A DNA stretch of 64,000 nt from Tritrichomonas musculus (GCA_039105265.1 JAPFFF010000047.1:372001-436000); one strand, 5' to 3'. Counted from the first letter of the stretch, positions 18,515 to 26,493 are shown. Numbers and translations: made by a program. The notes: generated from the letters alone by a model not told the origin.

Positions 18515-18587
18515 GATTCGAACAAATTAAAAAAGTGAAATAATAAATAAAAAAACATCATCTCAAATATTTTTGTTCTCCGTCAAG
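18515..18587 (-). promoter_or_regulatory. Class B promoter
   Basis: Minus-strand CTTGACGGAGAAC (plus 18575-18587), then AAAAATATTTGAGATGATG and ATTTCACTTTTTTAATTTG before the ATG at 18514. It closely resembles the promoter at 17904-17977, so one is probably a duplicate of the other. Confidence 0.55.
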
Positions 18588-18643
18588 ATTAAAAAAAGAA
18601 AAAAAAGATTTTAAAAAAAAATTAATTGTTTATTAAGATTACT

Positions 18644-19009
18644 TTATTTTTTGATTTCTTTTGCTTTTCTCCTTCTGATTTCTTCAAGATCTTTTCTTGT
18701 AGTTTCTTGAAGTTCTTGATGAGTCATAGAGATGATGTCCGGATTACTTCTGAACAGTAATGAAAAGGCCAAAATATCTTTTTCCGTAAACTCTTCTTTG
18801 TTTGCCTTTTTCTCCTTTTCTAGATCGGAATAGTATTTTTTGCCTTCAGTATTTGGTTGCCATCTCTCTTCGTATCTCGGCGGAGGAACAAAGTTTGGGA
18901 CTTTACTTAACCAATCATATGGTGAAAGATCAGGAGGAGGAACCTCTAAGCATTTTGGGAAGCCAAGCTCAGTCATTTCTGGGAATGGGAATTGCATTCT
19001 AGCAAACAT
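18644..19009 (-). CDS. Proline-rich then helical element protein, 121 aa (class A promoter)
   Basis: ATG at 19009. The first 55 residues are Pro-rich (F-P-F-P-E-M, V-P-P-P-D-L, F-V-P-P-P-R-Y), which suggests an extended binding arm. The rest is a charged helix ending in R-R-R-K-A-K. The class A module lies directly upstream. The stop is followed by a TAAACAATTAATT-type 3' context. Function unknown; the Pro-rich arm could dock to SH3- or WW-like host domains, which is speculation. Confidence 0.5.
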   Translation of the reverse strand: MFARMQFPFPEMTELGFPKCLEVPPPDLSPYDWLSKVPNFVPPPRYEERWQPNTEGKKYYSDLEKEKKANKEEFTEKDILAFSLLFRSNPDIISMTHQELQETTRKDLEEIRRRKAKEIKK

Positions 19010-19010
19010 A

Positions 19011-19165
19011 AAAATGAAGTGATGAAGTGAGAGAATGTCCTAACAGGGCACGCCCACTTTTTGAGAGGCAGAAATTCTTACTTTTTTGCCAATGCTACCG
19101 GGCTAGAAACGAACTTTTTGAGAAGGTAGATGAACTTTTTCTGAGGTCCAGAAATTCTTACTTTT
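19011..19165 (-). promoter_or_regulatory. Class A promoter module (minus strand)
   Basis: Read leftward it gives GGCAAAAAAGTAAGAATTTC, then TGCCTCTCAAAAAGTGGGCG, CCCTGTTAGGACA and finally CATCACTTCATTTTT before the ATG at 19009. A second partial GTAAGAATTTCTGG copy sits at about 19147-19162. Nearly the same sequence occurs at 20204-20410. Confidence 0.6.
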
Positions 19166-19222
19166 TCTCCCGAAAATACAAACAAAAAAAAGAGATTTAA
19201 AAAAAAGTTATTGTTTATTTAT

Positions 19223-19417
19223 CTAATCAGACTTTTTGATTTTTCGAATTTCTTGCAAAAGCATTTTTGATATTTCGATACAATCTTCCAAGAGAGAGTT
19301 ATCTTCTTGTTTGTCAGTAAAAGTTCGAAGTTTATGAATCCATGTCAGAGACTCTTTCAAAAAGGAAATTTCAATAGATAAATTTTCCAATTTTTTGTTG
19401 AGTTCTTGATTCGACAT
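19223..19417 (-). CDS. Small coiled-coil element protein, 64 aa
   Basis: ATG at 19417 with a class B box 52 bases upstream. The whole chain is helical with heptad Leu spacing (L-N-K-K-L-E-N-L-S-I-E-I). It is short, but promoter, ATG and TAAATAAAC-type end support a real gene. Function unknown. Confidence 0.45.
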   Translation of the reverse strand: MSNQELNKKLENLSIEISFLKESLTWIHKLRTFTDKQEDNSLLEDCIEISKMLLQEIRKIKKSD

Positions 19418-19481
19418 AAAAAAAAATAATGAAATAAAAAAAAGATGAAAAAATATCTCATAAAAAAAGTTCTACGTCAAG
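19418..19481 (-). promoter_or_regulatory. Class B promoter
   Basis: Minus-strand CTTGACGTAGAAC (plus 19469-19481) followed by a T/A-rich stretch and a TTTCATTATTTTTTTT initiator before the ATG at 19417. Confidence 0.5.
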
Positions 19482-19500
19482 ATTAAAAAAAGTTTTTTAT

Positions 19501-19815
19501 TTATTCCTCTTTATAAGCTTTTATTTGATTCTCTGCCTTGAGAATATCATTTTGTAATTCTCGAAGAAAAGTTCGGTCTTCTTCGATTTCAAGGAGGAGT
19601 TTTTTCTTCTCATCCTTTTTTGCTTTGGCCAAGTCTGCTTCTTTACATTTAACAAGGTCAGCTAGAAAAGAATGCATTTGCTGATATTGAACTTTTGAAG
19701 TTTCTAATAACTTAATTATTTTTTTCTTATCTTTCTCTAAGTCTTCTATTTCAGACAATTGCTTTTCCAATTTTTGATCATTTTGGAGTAGGAAAAGAAG
19801 TTTGCTTCCCATCAT
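19501..19815 (-). CDS. Coiled-coil element protein, 104 aa
   Basis: The ATG at 19815 is chosen (M-M-G-S-K-L); extending further needs a non-ATG start and a Phe-rich stretch that is really promoter. The chain is a long coiled coil rich in Lys, Glu and Leu with one Cys (V-K-C-K-E-A). A class B box lies upstream. Function unknown. Confidence 0.5.
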   Translation of the reverse strand: MMGSKLLFLLQNDQKLEKQLSEIEDLEKDKKKIIKLLETSKVQYQQMHSFLADLVKCKEADLAKAKKDEKKKLLLEIEEDRTFLRELQNDILKAENQIKAYKEE

Positions 19816-19890
19816 CTGAATGATAATTTTTAAAAAATGAAATGAAAAAAAAAATAAAAAAAAAAAAATAAAATTTTGTTCTTTGTCAAG
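19816..19890 (-). promoter_or_regulatory. Class B promoter
   Basis: Minus-strand CTTGACAAAGAAC (plus 19878-19890), long T runs, then TTTCATTTCATTTTTTAAAA before the ATG at 19815. Confidence 0.5.
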
Positions 19891-19910
19891 TTTATTCAAG
19901 ACTTAAAAAT

Positions 19911-20198
19911 TTAATAGGATAATTTAGAAAGTTCTCTTTCCAATTTTAATTTCCTTTCGACTTTTCTAAGTTGAATATCTAGAAATTCCCATTTCTTTTG
20001 ATATTCTACTTCTCGATCTTGGAGTTCGTATATATCAGTTTCATCGTCTGGATCTAAAAACGAATACTCGTTCTTTTTGATGAGTTGCTTGAGACTTTCT
20101 ATCTCGCGCTTATAATAAACTTTGACTTTCTTCAAAGCAAGCATGTTAGAACAGCCTTTTCTAAGTTCTTCTTGAATGAGCATTTCGCAAGCAAACAT
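19911..20198 (-). CDS. Small helical element protein, 95 aa (class A promoter)
   Basis: ATG at 20198 gives M-F-A-C-E-M, close to the M-F-A-R-M start of the protein at 19009 with which it shares its promoter type. The remainder is basic/acidic helix with a D-P-D-D-E-T-D turn near residue 50 and a coiled-coil C-terminus. The shared M-F-A start with near-identical upstream DNA suggests the promoter was duplicated together with the first codons. Function unknown. Confidence 0.5.
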   Translation of the reverse strand: MFACEMLIQEELRKGCSNMLALKKVKVYYKREIESLKQLIKKNEYSFLDPDDETDIYELQDREVEYQKKWEFLDIQLRKVERKLKLERELSKLSY

Positions 20199-20203
20199 TT
20201 TGA

Positions 20204-20410
20204 TAAATGAAGTGATGAAGTGAGAGAATGTCCTAACAGGGCACGCCCACTTTTTGAGAGGCAGAAATTCTTACTTTTTTGCCAACCTTACCGGAGGCTA
20301 GAAATGAACTTTTTGAGAAGGTAGATGAACTTTTTGAGAAGGCAGAAATTCTTACTTTTTTGCCACCTTACCGGAGGCTAGAAATGAACTTTTTGAGAAG
20401 GCATAATTTT
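20204..20410 (-). promoter_or_regulatory. Class A promoter module with duplicated distal part
   Basis: Leftward reading gives AAAAAAGTAAGAATTTCTGC, CTCTCAAAAAGTGGGCGTGC, CCTGTTAGGAC and ATCACTTCATTTATC before the ATG at 20198. It is nearly identical to 19011-19090. A second GTAAGAATTTCTGCC at about 20340-20360 and repeated TTTTTGAGAAGG units show distal duplication. Confidence 0.6.
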
Positions 20411-20420
20411 CTTACCTTTA

Positions 20421-20657
20421 TTATTTAAACCATTTATTTGTTTGAAGAGGTGGTCGGTTTTTTGATATTAGGATGTTTTTCATTTTTTGTAAATCTTCTG
20501 GAAGCTTATTTGGAGTTGGAATATTATTTATTTTAGGAATGTTGTTCGTACCAATTTGTTCATTTGCCCTTGCCAGAATTTGTTTTGCTCTTTCTGCATT
20601 TGCTCCAATATTTTCATTTGGGTTTGTTAATTTTTTCATAAATTCACCAAAAGCCAT
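20421..20657 (-). CDS. Small element protein (MAFG type), 78 aa
   Basis: It starts M-A-F-G-E-F-M-K-K-L, matching M-A-F-G-S-F-F-K-K-L of the gene at 15207. A helix with Ala/Arg (A-E-R-A-K-Q-I-L-A-R) follows, then an Asn/Pro/Ile-rich linker and a basic end. It has a class C leader, like its partner. Function unknown; the pair may be two versions of one small structural or processing substrate. Confidence 0.5.
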   Translation of the reverse strand: MAFGEFMKKLTNPNENIGANAERAKQILARANEQIGTNNIPKINNIPTPNKLPEDLQKMKNILISKNRPPLQTNKWFK

Positions 20658-20689
20658 ATATTTTTTTTGTTCAAGATAAAAAAATTTTT

Positions 20690-21478
20690 TTATTCAAACC
20701 AATTATGATGTAAAGCATCTTCTGCTGTCGGTCTTTTTGTAGGATCTTTTTGTGTCATTTTTGATAATAAATCAGATGCGGAAGCAGAGAATTCATCATC
20801 TAATTCAAACTTGACAGAATGAATCAAATCTCGTAATTGAGTCATAGTTCTTGCTTTTTTATATGGTAATTCTCCAGTCAACATACGATATAAAACAACT
20901 CCACAACTCCAAATATCACTAGCAAATCCATCATAACTTTGGGAAGCGTCAATAGCTTCAGGACTTAAATAATAGGGAGTTCCTCGAGTTTCAGAAACAG
21001 ATTGACTTTCGACAGCACATCCAAAATCATGCAATTTTATTTCGAGGTTTCGAGTCATCAAAAAATTTCCTGGCTTAACATCACAAAAAGAAATTCCTTT
21101 TGCATGAACATATCTTATTGCTTCAAGAATTTGTTGCATAATAATTTTTGCCAAGAACTCATAGTTTGTTCCAAATCTTCCAAATTTTTCGAGATATTCT
21201 TCTAAACTCTCATCTTCAAGTTTTGTGAAAATATAGATATTTTTGGAATCTTCACAATGATGAATTATTTCTTCAATATTATCATGAGTCAAAGATTTTT
21301 GGATTTCGATTTCTTTTCCAATATATTTTTCTTTTTTGATAGCTTTACAAACAAAACATTCAGCATTTCTGAAGGCATGATATAATGTAGAAAATCCTCC
21401 GTCTTGAAATTTTTTCATAATCAAAAATCCATCAATATGTCTTGGAATATCGATTTCGCTAATCATAGAATCAAACAT
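20690..21478 (-). CDS. Ser/Thr protein kinase carried by the element, 262 aa
   Basis: A complete small eukaryotic-type kinase domain. The Gly-rich loop D-G-G-F-S-T-L-Y is near residues 26-33, the ATP-binding Lys in V-C-K-A-I-K-K near 43-49, the catalytic loop D-V-K-P-G-N-F near 132-138, D-F-G at about 148-150, and S-P-E-A followed by S-D-I-W-S-C-G-V. It resembles CAMK/AMPK-like kinases with nothing appended. A kinase is unusual cargo for a Polinton and was probably captured from a host. A class B promoter places it with the replication genes, so it may modify host or element proteins early; that is inference. Confidence 0.85.
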   Translation of the reverse strand: MFDSMISEIDIPRHIDGFLIMKKFQDGGFSTLYHAFRNAECFVCKAIKKEKYIGKEIEIQKSLTHDNIEEIIHHCEDSKNIYIFTKLEDESLEEYLEKFGRFGTNYEFLAKIIMQQILEAIRYVHAKGISFCDVKPGNFLMTRNLEIKLHDFGCAVESQSVSETRGTPYYLSPEAIDASQSYDGFASDIWSCGVVLYRMLTGELPYKKARTMTQLRDLIHSVKFELDDEFSASASDLLSKMTQKDPTKRPTAEDALHHNWFE

Positions 21479-21529
21479 TTTAAGTGAATTGATAATCTCC
21501 TTTGAGGAATATTTTTGTTCCTCGTCAAG
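21479..21529 (-). promoter_or_regulatory. Class B promoter of the kinase gene
   Basis: Minus-strand CTTGACGAGGAAC (plus 21517-21529) begins one base from the stop of the upstream gene and is followed by AAAAATATTCCTC and AATTCACTTAAA running into the ATG at 21478. Confidence 0.6.
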
Positions 21530-21530
21530 T

Positions 21531-21758
21531 CTAATCTAACCAAATCTTTTTGATATTATTTTTTACATATGCATATTGTCTAATATTTTCCATAAAAGTT
21601 TCTTCATTAGGATCTAATAAACATTCTTGAATGAATTCATCATCTTCTATATCATATAATATATCGATTGTTTTTTCAATCCAATAAGCTTTTTCCTCTT
21701 CATCAGTTGTTGAAAAATATTTTATTACATAATGATAAATTTCTTTATATGGGTTCAT
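21531..21758 (-). CDS. Small acidic element protein, KYFS paralogue 1, 75 aa
   Basis: It is paralogous to the gene at 21771: shared K-Y-F-S-T-T-D-E-E-E-K, then K-T-x-x-I, F-I-x-x-C-L-x-D and M-x-N-I-x-x-Y in the same order with few gaps. Entirely helical. The two genes lie head to tail 12 bases apart, a clear tandem duplication. Function unknown. Confidence 0.55.
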   Translation of the reverse strand: MNPYKEIYHYVIKYFSTTDEEEKAYWIEKTIDILYDIEDDEFIQECLLDPNEETFMENIRQYAYVKNNIKKIWLD

Positions 21759-21770
21759 TATTTTTTTTAT

Positions 21771-22028
21771 TTAAATAAATAAATATATTTTACCTTCTTC
21801 TTTAACTATCTTTGTCTTTTCTTCATGTTCCTTCATCCTAATATAAGTCTTGATATTATCCATATAATCGTCATCATTTGAGTCTTCAAGACATTTTTTA
21901 ATAAAGTTCGGTTTTTCATTTTCAGAAATTATTTTTTTTGTTTTTTGGACCAAAAGTTCTTTTTCATCTTCGTCTGTTGATGAAAAATATTTTTCGACAT
22001 TTTGAGATAATTCTAGTAAGGTATTCAT
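21771..22028 (-). CDS. Small acidic element protein, KYFS paralogue 2, 85 aa
   Basis: The ATG at 22028 gives M-N-T-L-L-E-L-S. It shares K-Y-F-S-S-T-D-E-D-E-K, F-I-K-K-C-L-E-D and M-D-N-I-K-T-Y with the gene at 21531, plus a slightly longer basic tail. It is divergent from the polymerase gene at 22098 with 69 bases between starts, so control may be shared. Function unknown. Confidence 0.5.
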   Translation of the reverse strand: MNTLLELSQNVEKYFSSTDEDEKELLVQKTKKIISENEKPNFIKKCLEDSNDDDYMDNIKTYIRMKEHEEKTKIVKEEGKIYLFI

Positions 22029-22064
22029 TATTTGTCGATACACAAAAAAAAATGATTAATTATA

Positions 22065-22097
22065 CTTGACGACACTCTTTAACTTCACTAAAATATT
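22065..22097 (+). promoter_or_regulatory. Class B promoter of the DNA polymerase gene
   Basis: CTTGACGA at 22065-22072, then CACTCTTTAACTTCACTAAAATATT directly before ATG. TTCACT within 17 bases of ATG matches the trichomonad initiator type. Confidence 0.6.
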
Positions 22098-25000
22098 ATG
22101 CAGTATAATAACGCTGTATTACCTCCCCCACCGCCACCTCGGCCTTTAGATAGATATGTTGATTCAGATACATATTTTCTGCGAAATGCAAAAAGATTAT
22201 CTCAACTTCATCACGCACAAGATGATTGGTCTTTACCTTCTCATCATAAAAGATTATCTTATCTCAAATGGCTTCAAAATCGTCAAAATCAAAGACAAGA
22301 AGATATTGTTCAAAGATTTATGAGAAAATTATATAAATCACCAACAAACTGGCAAATTGATTTTGATATTTTGTCAGAATATGGACGAGAAAGAATCTTT
22401 GAACCACTCAAGGATTTTTTCCAAAATGTCTTATCTTTACATGCAGCTTCCAATGAATATAAAATATCTTTTGCTGTCGGAACAGAATGGCATTCCCTAC
22501 CTTTTACTCCTCAGATTTTTAATAAGTTAATGGAAAATTTAACTGAACAAAACTTTCTATTTCAGATGGACGAAAGACCAGCAGAATATTTTTATAAAAG
22601 AGAATTGAATGAATTACCAGATTGGTCTTTATTTTCTTCCTTGAAATTCTCTCGAATATATAATGTAAAAGAGTATTATCAAACTATCGGAGGGGAATTC
22701 TTTTTATTTTTAGTCGATTCTGACGTTCCAAAACCAATAAAAAAATATCTTGAGCGTCTCCAAATTTTCTCATCTTTAGATAAAAATGGAAAAGTACGAA
22801 AACAATTTGATGATTGCTGCTTTGTTTATGCTCTTGCTCAAACAGGATTATATGACGAATCTACTTTGAATCAAATTCGCCTTCGAATCAATAATCGTTT
22901 CTTATCTCAAAATAATTTAAATCAGCTTTGTGTTGAATTTGGGATTCATATTGATTTATCATTTATTGATGAACAAGCAACAGGAAAAAATAAAAAAAGA
23001 CAAGTTCGCTCCCAAAAAAATGGAGTTCGAAAAAATTATTTAGGAATTTCTGATGCTCCTCCCAACAGAACTCATCATTTCAATGTTTATCAAAAACATT
23101 ATTTCATTGAAGAGAAAACTCCAATAACATCTTATTATGCAAAAAATTGGAGAAACATAAATGATGCTTCAAAATTTAATAAAGAATATCGAGTCTCAAA
23201 AGGGAAAGGTCATTTTACAAAAGGAATAACATTTATTTCATCATCTAATTTGGTCCGAACTTTATTTGAACAAAGATGTTTTCATCCAATAACATATGGA
23301 GAATATAAGATATTAAATACTGTTTTCTATAATGAAATTGATGATGAAAATCTTGATTTAGATTATAATCCTGATTATTGTACAAAACTCATTCAGCCAA
23401 AAAATTTTACTCCAAATGATCTCAAGAAAAAACCTGGAAAAAAATATGACCCGACAATTTGGTATGCTGATTTTGAGGCTGATACAAGTGGAAAAATTCA
23501 TGTACCATATCTATGTGTTCTTCACTCTCAAAATGGAGTTTTTCAACAAGTCTTCAAAGGAAAAACTTGTAATATATCTTTATTAGATTTTTTACCTACT
23601 GAATCGATAGTTTATTTCCATAATTTATCATATGATATTCGCTTCCTTGCTTCATTTGGAATATCAAATTCTACTCCAAGAGGGAATTCAATATTAAAAT
23701 CAACAATCCAATACAAAGGCAAAAAAATTACGTTGAAAGATACTGTCCCAATCTTATCATGCAAACTTAAAGATATTCCAAAAATGTTTAAGTTAGATGA
23801 TGTTATGAAAGAAATCTTTCCATATAAATATTATACATTAGATCGTCTAGAAAAAGGAATTGGAAAAATATCAGAAGCAGGATTAAAAGAAGACCAAACT
23901 TGGACTGATCATGACAAATATTTGTTTAATCTAAATATTGATTCGATTCCTGGATGTCGAAAATCGACTGACGAATTTGATATGTGGAAATATGCAATTT
24001 TTTATTGTAATCAAGATGTTAATATCCTTCGACTCGGCTTCAATAAATTTTGTGAAGGATTCAAAAAAGATTTTAATATTAATCCATTTAATTTTGTTTC
24101 TATATCCTCTTTAGCAAATGAAGTTTTTAATCAAAAAGTCTTTTATAATCATAATCTCTTTGAAGTTGGAGGAGTTGTTCGAAAATTCTTGTCTGGAGCA
24201 ATATATGGTGGAAGATGCATGACGGCCTGGAATAAAAAATGGCATATCAAAAATGAACTCTATGATTTTGATGCAAAAAGCCTTTATCCATCTGCTATGG
24301 CAAGATTATATACTGTTGAAGGGATTCCAAGAATACTCAAACCAAACGAAAAAAATATGGAGTTTTTATCAAATTGTAGTGCTTATGTTGTCGAAATAAT
24401 TATCTCAAAAGTTCATAAACATTATCCATTTCCTTTGATAGTTCAAAAGACAAAAAATGGAAATCTCAATGATGACCATATCTCTGAACCTCTTCGTATG
24501 ACTGTTGATAATATTACTCTTGAAGATTTAATAAATTTCCAAAAAATCGATTTCGATATTGTCAAAGGATATTATTGGAAAGGACAAAAAGATTTCTCAA
24601 TCCAAAAAGAAATTCGAAAAATTTTCGACAAAAGATTAGAATATCAAAAAGAGAAAAATCCTTTGGAGCAAATTTATAAACTCATTATGAATTCTTGTTA
24701 TGGAAAGACGATAGAGAGGCCTCATGAAAAGGACTTAAAATATTTCCAAGATGATCAAACACTCGAAAGATTTTGGATGAAAAACTACAATAAAATTGTT
24801 GAAGATATCGAATTATCACATTCTCCATTCTCAAAAGCTATTCATCAAATAAAGACCCTGAAGCCTATCGATAAACATTTTAATTTTTCTTTGATGGGCA
24901 TACAAGTCTTGTCTATGTCAAAAAGAATCATGAACGAAGTCATGTGTTTAGCATATGATTGTGGCTGTCGAATTTATTATCAAGATACTGACTCATTCAT

Positions 25001-25457
25001 GATAGAAAAAGATGATTTGCCATGTCTAGAAAATCAATTCGAGAAAAAATATCATCGAAAGTTAATAGGAAGTCAGTTAGGACAATTCCATTGTGATTTC
25101 AAACCAATTTCTGGTCACGATGAAGACCCTTGGGCTATTGAATCATATTTCTTGATGAAGAAAATGTATGTCATGAAAATCACTGACTCAACAGGAGAAA
25201 TCGACTATGTTATCCGAGGAAAAGGACTTACTTTAAATTCAATATTAGCTCTTGCCGAAGAGAAATTTGGAGGAGATGTTATGAAAGTTTATGAAGCAAT
25301 CTATAATGGATCTCAAGAAACTTTTGACCTAACGAAAGGACAACCAAGATTCTCGCTCAATAAAAACATGACCGTCTCTACTCTTGACGTATTCAAAAGA
25401 CGAATTTCGACAACTTATGAAAAAGCAGATGCTTTAGAATATTTTGATTTTGAATAA
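22098..25457 (+). CDS. Protein-primed family B DNA polymerase of the element, 1119 aa
   Basis: It replicates the element's linear DNA, using a terminal protein as primer in this family. Exonuclease motif I is Y-A-D-F-E-A-D near residues 455-461 and Exo II is H-N-L-S-Y-D near 511-516. Polymerase motif A is D-F-D-A-K-S-L-Y-P-S near 722-731, motif B is I-M-N-S-C-Y-G-K near 863-870 and motif C is Y-Q-D-T-D-S-F near 960-966. The 450-residue N-terminal extension begins Pro-rich and carries D-D-C-C-F-V-Y-A-L near 245, a Cys-containing block that looks like the N-terminal part of other Maverick polymerases. The extension may include the terminal-protein function. Confidence 0.93.
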   Translation: MQYNNAVLPPPPPPRPLDRYVDSDTYFLRNAKRLSQLHHAQDDWSLPSHHKRLSYLKWLQNRQNQRQEDIVQRFMRKLYKSPTNWQIDFDILSEYGRERIFEPLKDFFQNVLSLHAASNEYKISFAVGTEWHSLPFTPQIFNKLMENLTEQNFLFQMDERPAEYFYKRELNELPDWSLFSSLKFSRIYNVKEYYQTIGGEFFLFLVDSDVPKPIKKYLERLQIFSSLDKNGKVRKQFDDCCFVYALAQTGLYDESTLNQIRLRINNRFLSQNNLNQLCVEFGIHIDLSFIDEQATGKNKKRQVRSQKNGVRKNYLGISDAPPNRTHHFNVYQKHYFIEEKTPITSYYAKNWRNINDASKFNKEYRVSKGKGHFTKGITFISSSNLVRTLFEQRCFHPITYGEYKILNTVFYNEIDDENLDLDYNPDYCTKLIQPKNFTPNDLKKKPGKKYDPTIWYADFEADTSGKIHVPYLCVLHSQNGVFQQVFKGKTCNISLLDFLPTESIVYFHNLSYDIRFLASFGISNSTPRGNSILKSTIQYKGKKITLKDTVPILSCKLKDIPKMFKLDDVMKEIFPYKYYTLDRLEKGIGKISEAGLKEDQTWTDHDKYLFNLNIDSIPGCRKSTDEFDMWKYAIFYCNQDVNILRLGFNKFCEGFKKDFNINPFNFVSISSLANEVFNQKVFYNHNLFEVGGVVRKFLSGAIYGGRCMTAWNKKWHIKNELYDFDAKSLYPSAMARLYTVEGIPRILKPNEKNMEFLSNCSAYVVEIIISKVHKHYPFPLIVQKTKNGNLNDDHISEPLRMTVDNITLEDLINFQKIDFDIVKGYYWKGQKDFSIQKEIRKIFDKRLEYQKEKNPLEQIYKLIMNSCYGKTIERPHEKDLKYFQDDQTLERFWMKNYNKIVEDIELSHSPFSKAIHQIKTLKPIDKHFNFSLMGIQVLSMSKRIMNEVMCLAYDCGCRIYYQDTDSFMIEKDDLPCLENQFEKKYHRKLIGSQLGQFHCDFKPISGHDEDPWAIESYFLMKKMYVMKITDSTGEIDYVIRGKGLTLNSILALAEEKFGGDVMKVYEAIYNGSQETFDLTKGQPRFSLNKNMTVSTLDVFKRRISTTYEKADALEYFDFE

Positions 25458-25463
25458 ATAGTG

Positions 25464-25856
25464 ATGAGTAAAAAAATTATTCCAAAACAAGAAGTATTTA
25501 GTACTTTAAAGTTTGATGTTCATTTTAATAAAAAAATTCCTGAGGGTAAAGATTTACCAAAATGTGAGGGGACCCATTTTTGTGTCATAACAGAAGATAA
25601 TACATCTTATTTTTATCCATTTTTATTATATGATTTAATGTATACAGACTCTTTAATCGATGATATAAAAGAAATGATAAAATATGCTAAAAAACATAAA
25701 TTGATTCTGACAGGAGAAATCTTAGGAGTTCGCATACCTTTAAAGGATGGCGAGCCTATTGCTGTGAATGAAAAAAAGATCAAAACAAAAATAACAATAT
25801 CAAAAAATGAATTAAAAATGACAGATTATGATTTTCAAATTGGAAGTTCAAAATAA
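25464..25856 (+). CDS. Member of the W-helix-G paralogous family, 130 aa
   Basis: It starts seven bases after the polymerase stop, so it is probably expressed with it or from within its 3' end. The layout matches the family: a strand near 15 (L-K-F-D-V-H-F), an aromatic anchor (Y-P-F-L-L-Y-D), a helix with D-D-I-K-E-M-I-K-Y-A, then L-T-G-E-I-L-G-V and a charged strand region. The two G positions line up with E-L-L-G-F in the gene at 29764. Function unknown. Confidence 0.55.
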   Translation: MSKKIIPKQEVFSTLKFDVHFNKKIPEGKDLPKCEGTHFCVITEDNTSYFYPFLLYDLMYTDSLIDDIKEMIKYAKKHKLILTGEILGVRIPLKDGEPIAVNEKKIKTKITISKNELKMTDYDFQIGSSK

Positions 25857-25866
25857 AAAAAATTGT

Positions 25867-26118
25867 TTAGTAATCTAGTAATTGAAGTCTTATCGAAATT
25901 AAAGCATCTTGAAGCTTTGTTCTTTTTTCACAATATCTTTCTCTTTTTTTCATCATTTCTTTAGCTGAGATATAAGGATGTTCTAGGAAAGTCCATTGTA
26001 TAGAAAATTCATTACATTCAAAATCTTCCTGCCAATCTTTCAAAGTTTCTCGGAGAGCTTCATGATATGATTTTCCTATTCTTAAGTAATAACTTGCTGT
26101 TGCTTGCCAAGATGCCAT
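25867..26118 (-). CDS. Small helical element protein, 83 aa
   Basis: The ATG at 26118 (M-A-S-W-Q-A-T) follows TATCACTTTCTTTTTTGAGG with CTTGACAAGCCACG upstream, a class B variant. The protein is helical with three Trp and a basic K-K-R-E-R-Y-C-E-K-R block. Convergent with the gene ending at 25856. Function unknown. Confidence 0.5.
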   Translation of the reverse strand: MASWQATASYYLRIGKSYHEALRETLKDWQEDFECNEFSIQWTFLEHPYISAKEMMKKRERYCEKRTKLQDALISIRLQLLDY

Positions 26119-26181
26119 ATTCCTCAAAAAAGAAAGTGATATAAATAAATATCTCAAACAAAAAATACGTGGCTTGTCAAG
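26119..26181 (-). promoter_or_regulatory. Class B-like promoter variant
   Basis: Minus-strand CTTGACAAGCC (plus 26171-26181), T-rich spacer, then ATATCACTTTCTTTTT before the ATG at 26118. On the other side TCACTTTTTTAAA leads into the rightward gene at 26227, so the region may serve both genes. Confidence 0.45.
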
Positions 26182-26226
26182 TCGATTCTGAGATAATGAT
26201 AAGATAAATAACATCACTTTTTTAAA

Positions 26227-26454
26227 ATGTGTTTTGTTCAAGAAAGACTCGCCGAAATTCGACGCAGAATTGATGACTTAGAAAATCATCTCTCATCAAA
26301 CCCTAATGTAGAATTCATTCATGTCGAAGATAAGAATCAAAAGAAAAATTTGGAAATTTTTAACGGAGCATTTACTCAGCAAGATTTTTTGGTTCTTGCA
26401 TTATACACACTGACAATCATGATTTTAACAAAATTCATAATTCGATCTAAGTAA
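26227..26454 (+). CDS. Small membrane-anchored element protein, 75 aa
   Basis: Residues 5-25 form a charged helix, residues 26-50 are polar, and residues 53-72 (F-L-V-L-A-L-Y-T-L-T-I-M-I-L-T-K-F-I-I) are one hydrophobic segment followed by R-S-K. This is a C-terminal tail-anchor layout. TCACTTTTTTAAA directly precedes the ATG. The stop runs into TAAATAAAC. Possibly anchors other element proteins to a membrane; no family recognised. Confidence 0.55.
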   Translation: MCFVQERLAEIRRRIDDLENHLSSNPNVEFIHVEDKNQKKNLEIFNGAFTQQDFLVLALYTLTIMILTKFIIRSK

Positions 26455-26493
26455 ATAAACTAAAAATTTTTTCCTAAATATATTTTTTTATCT

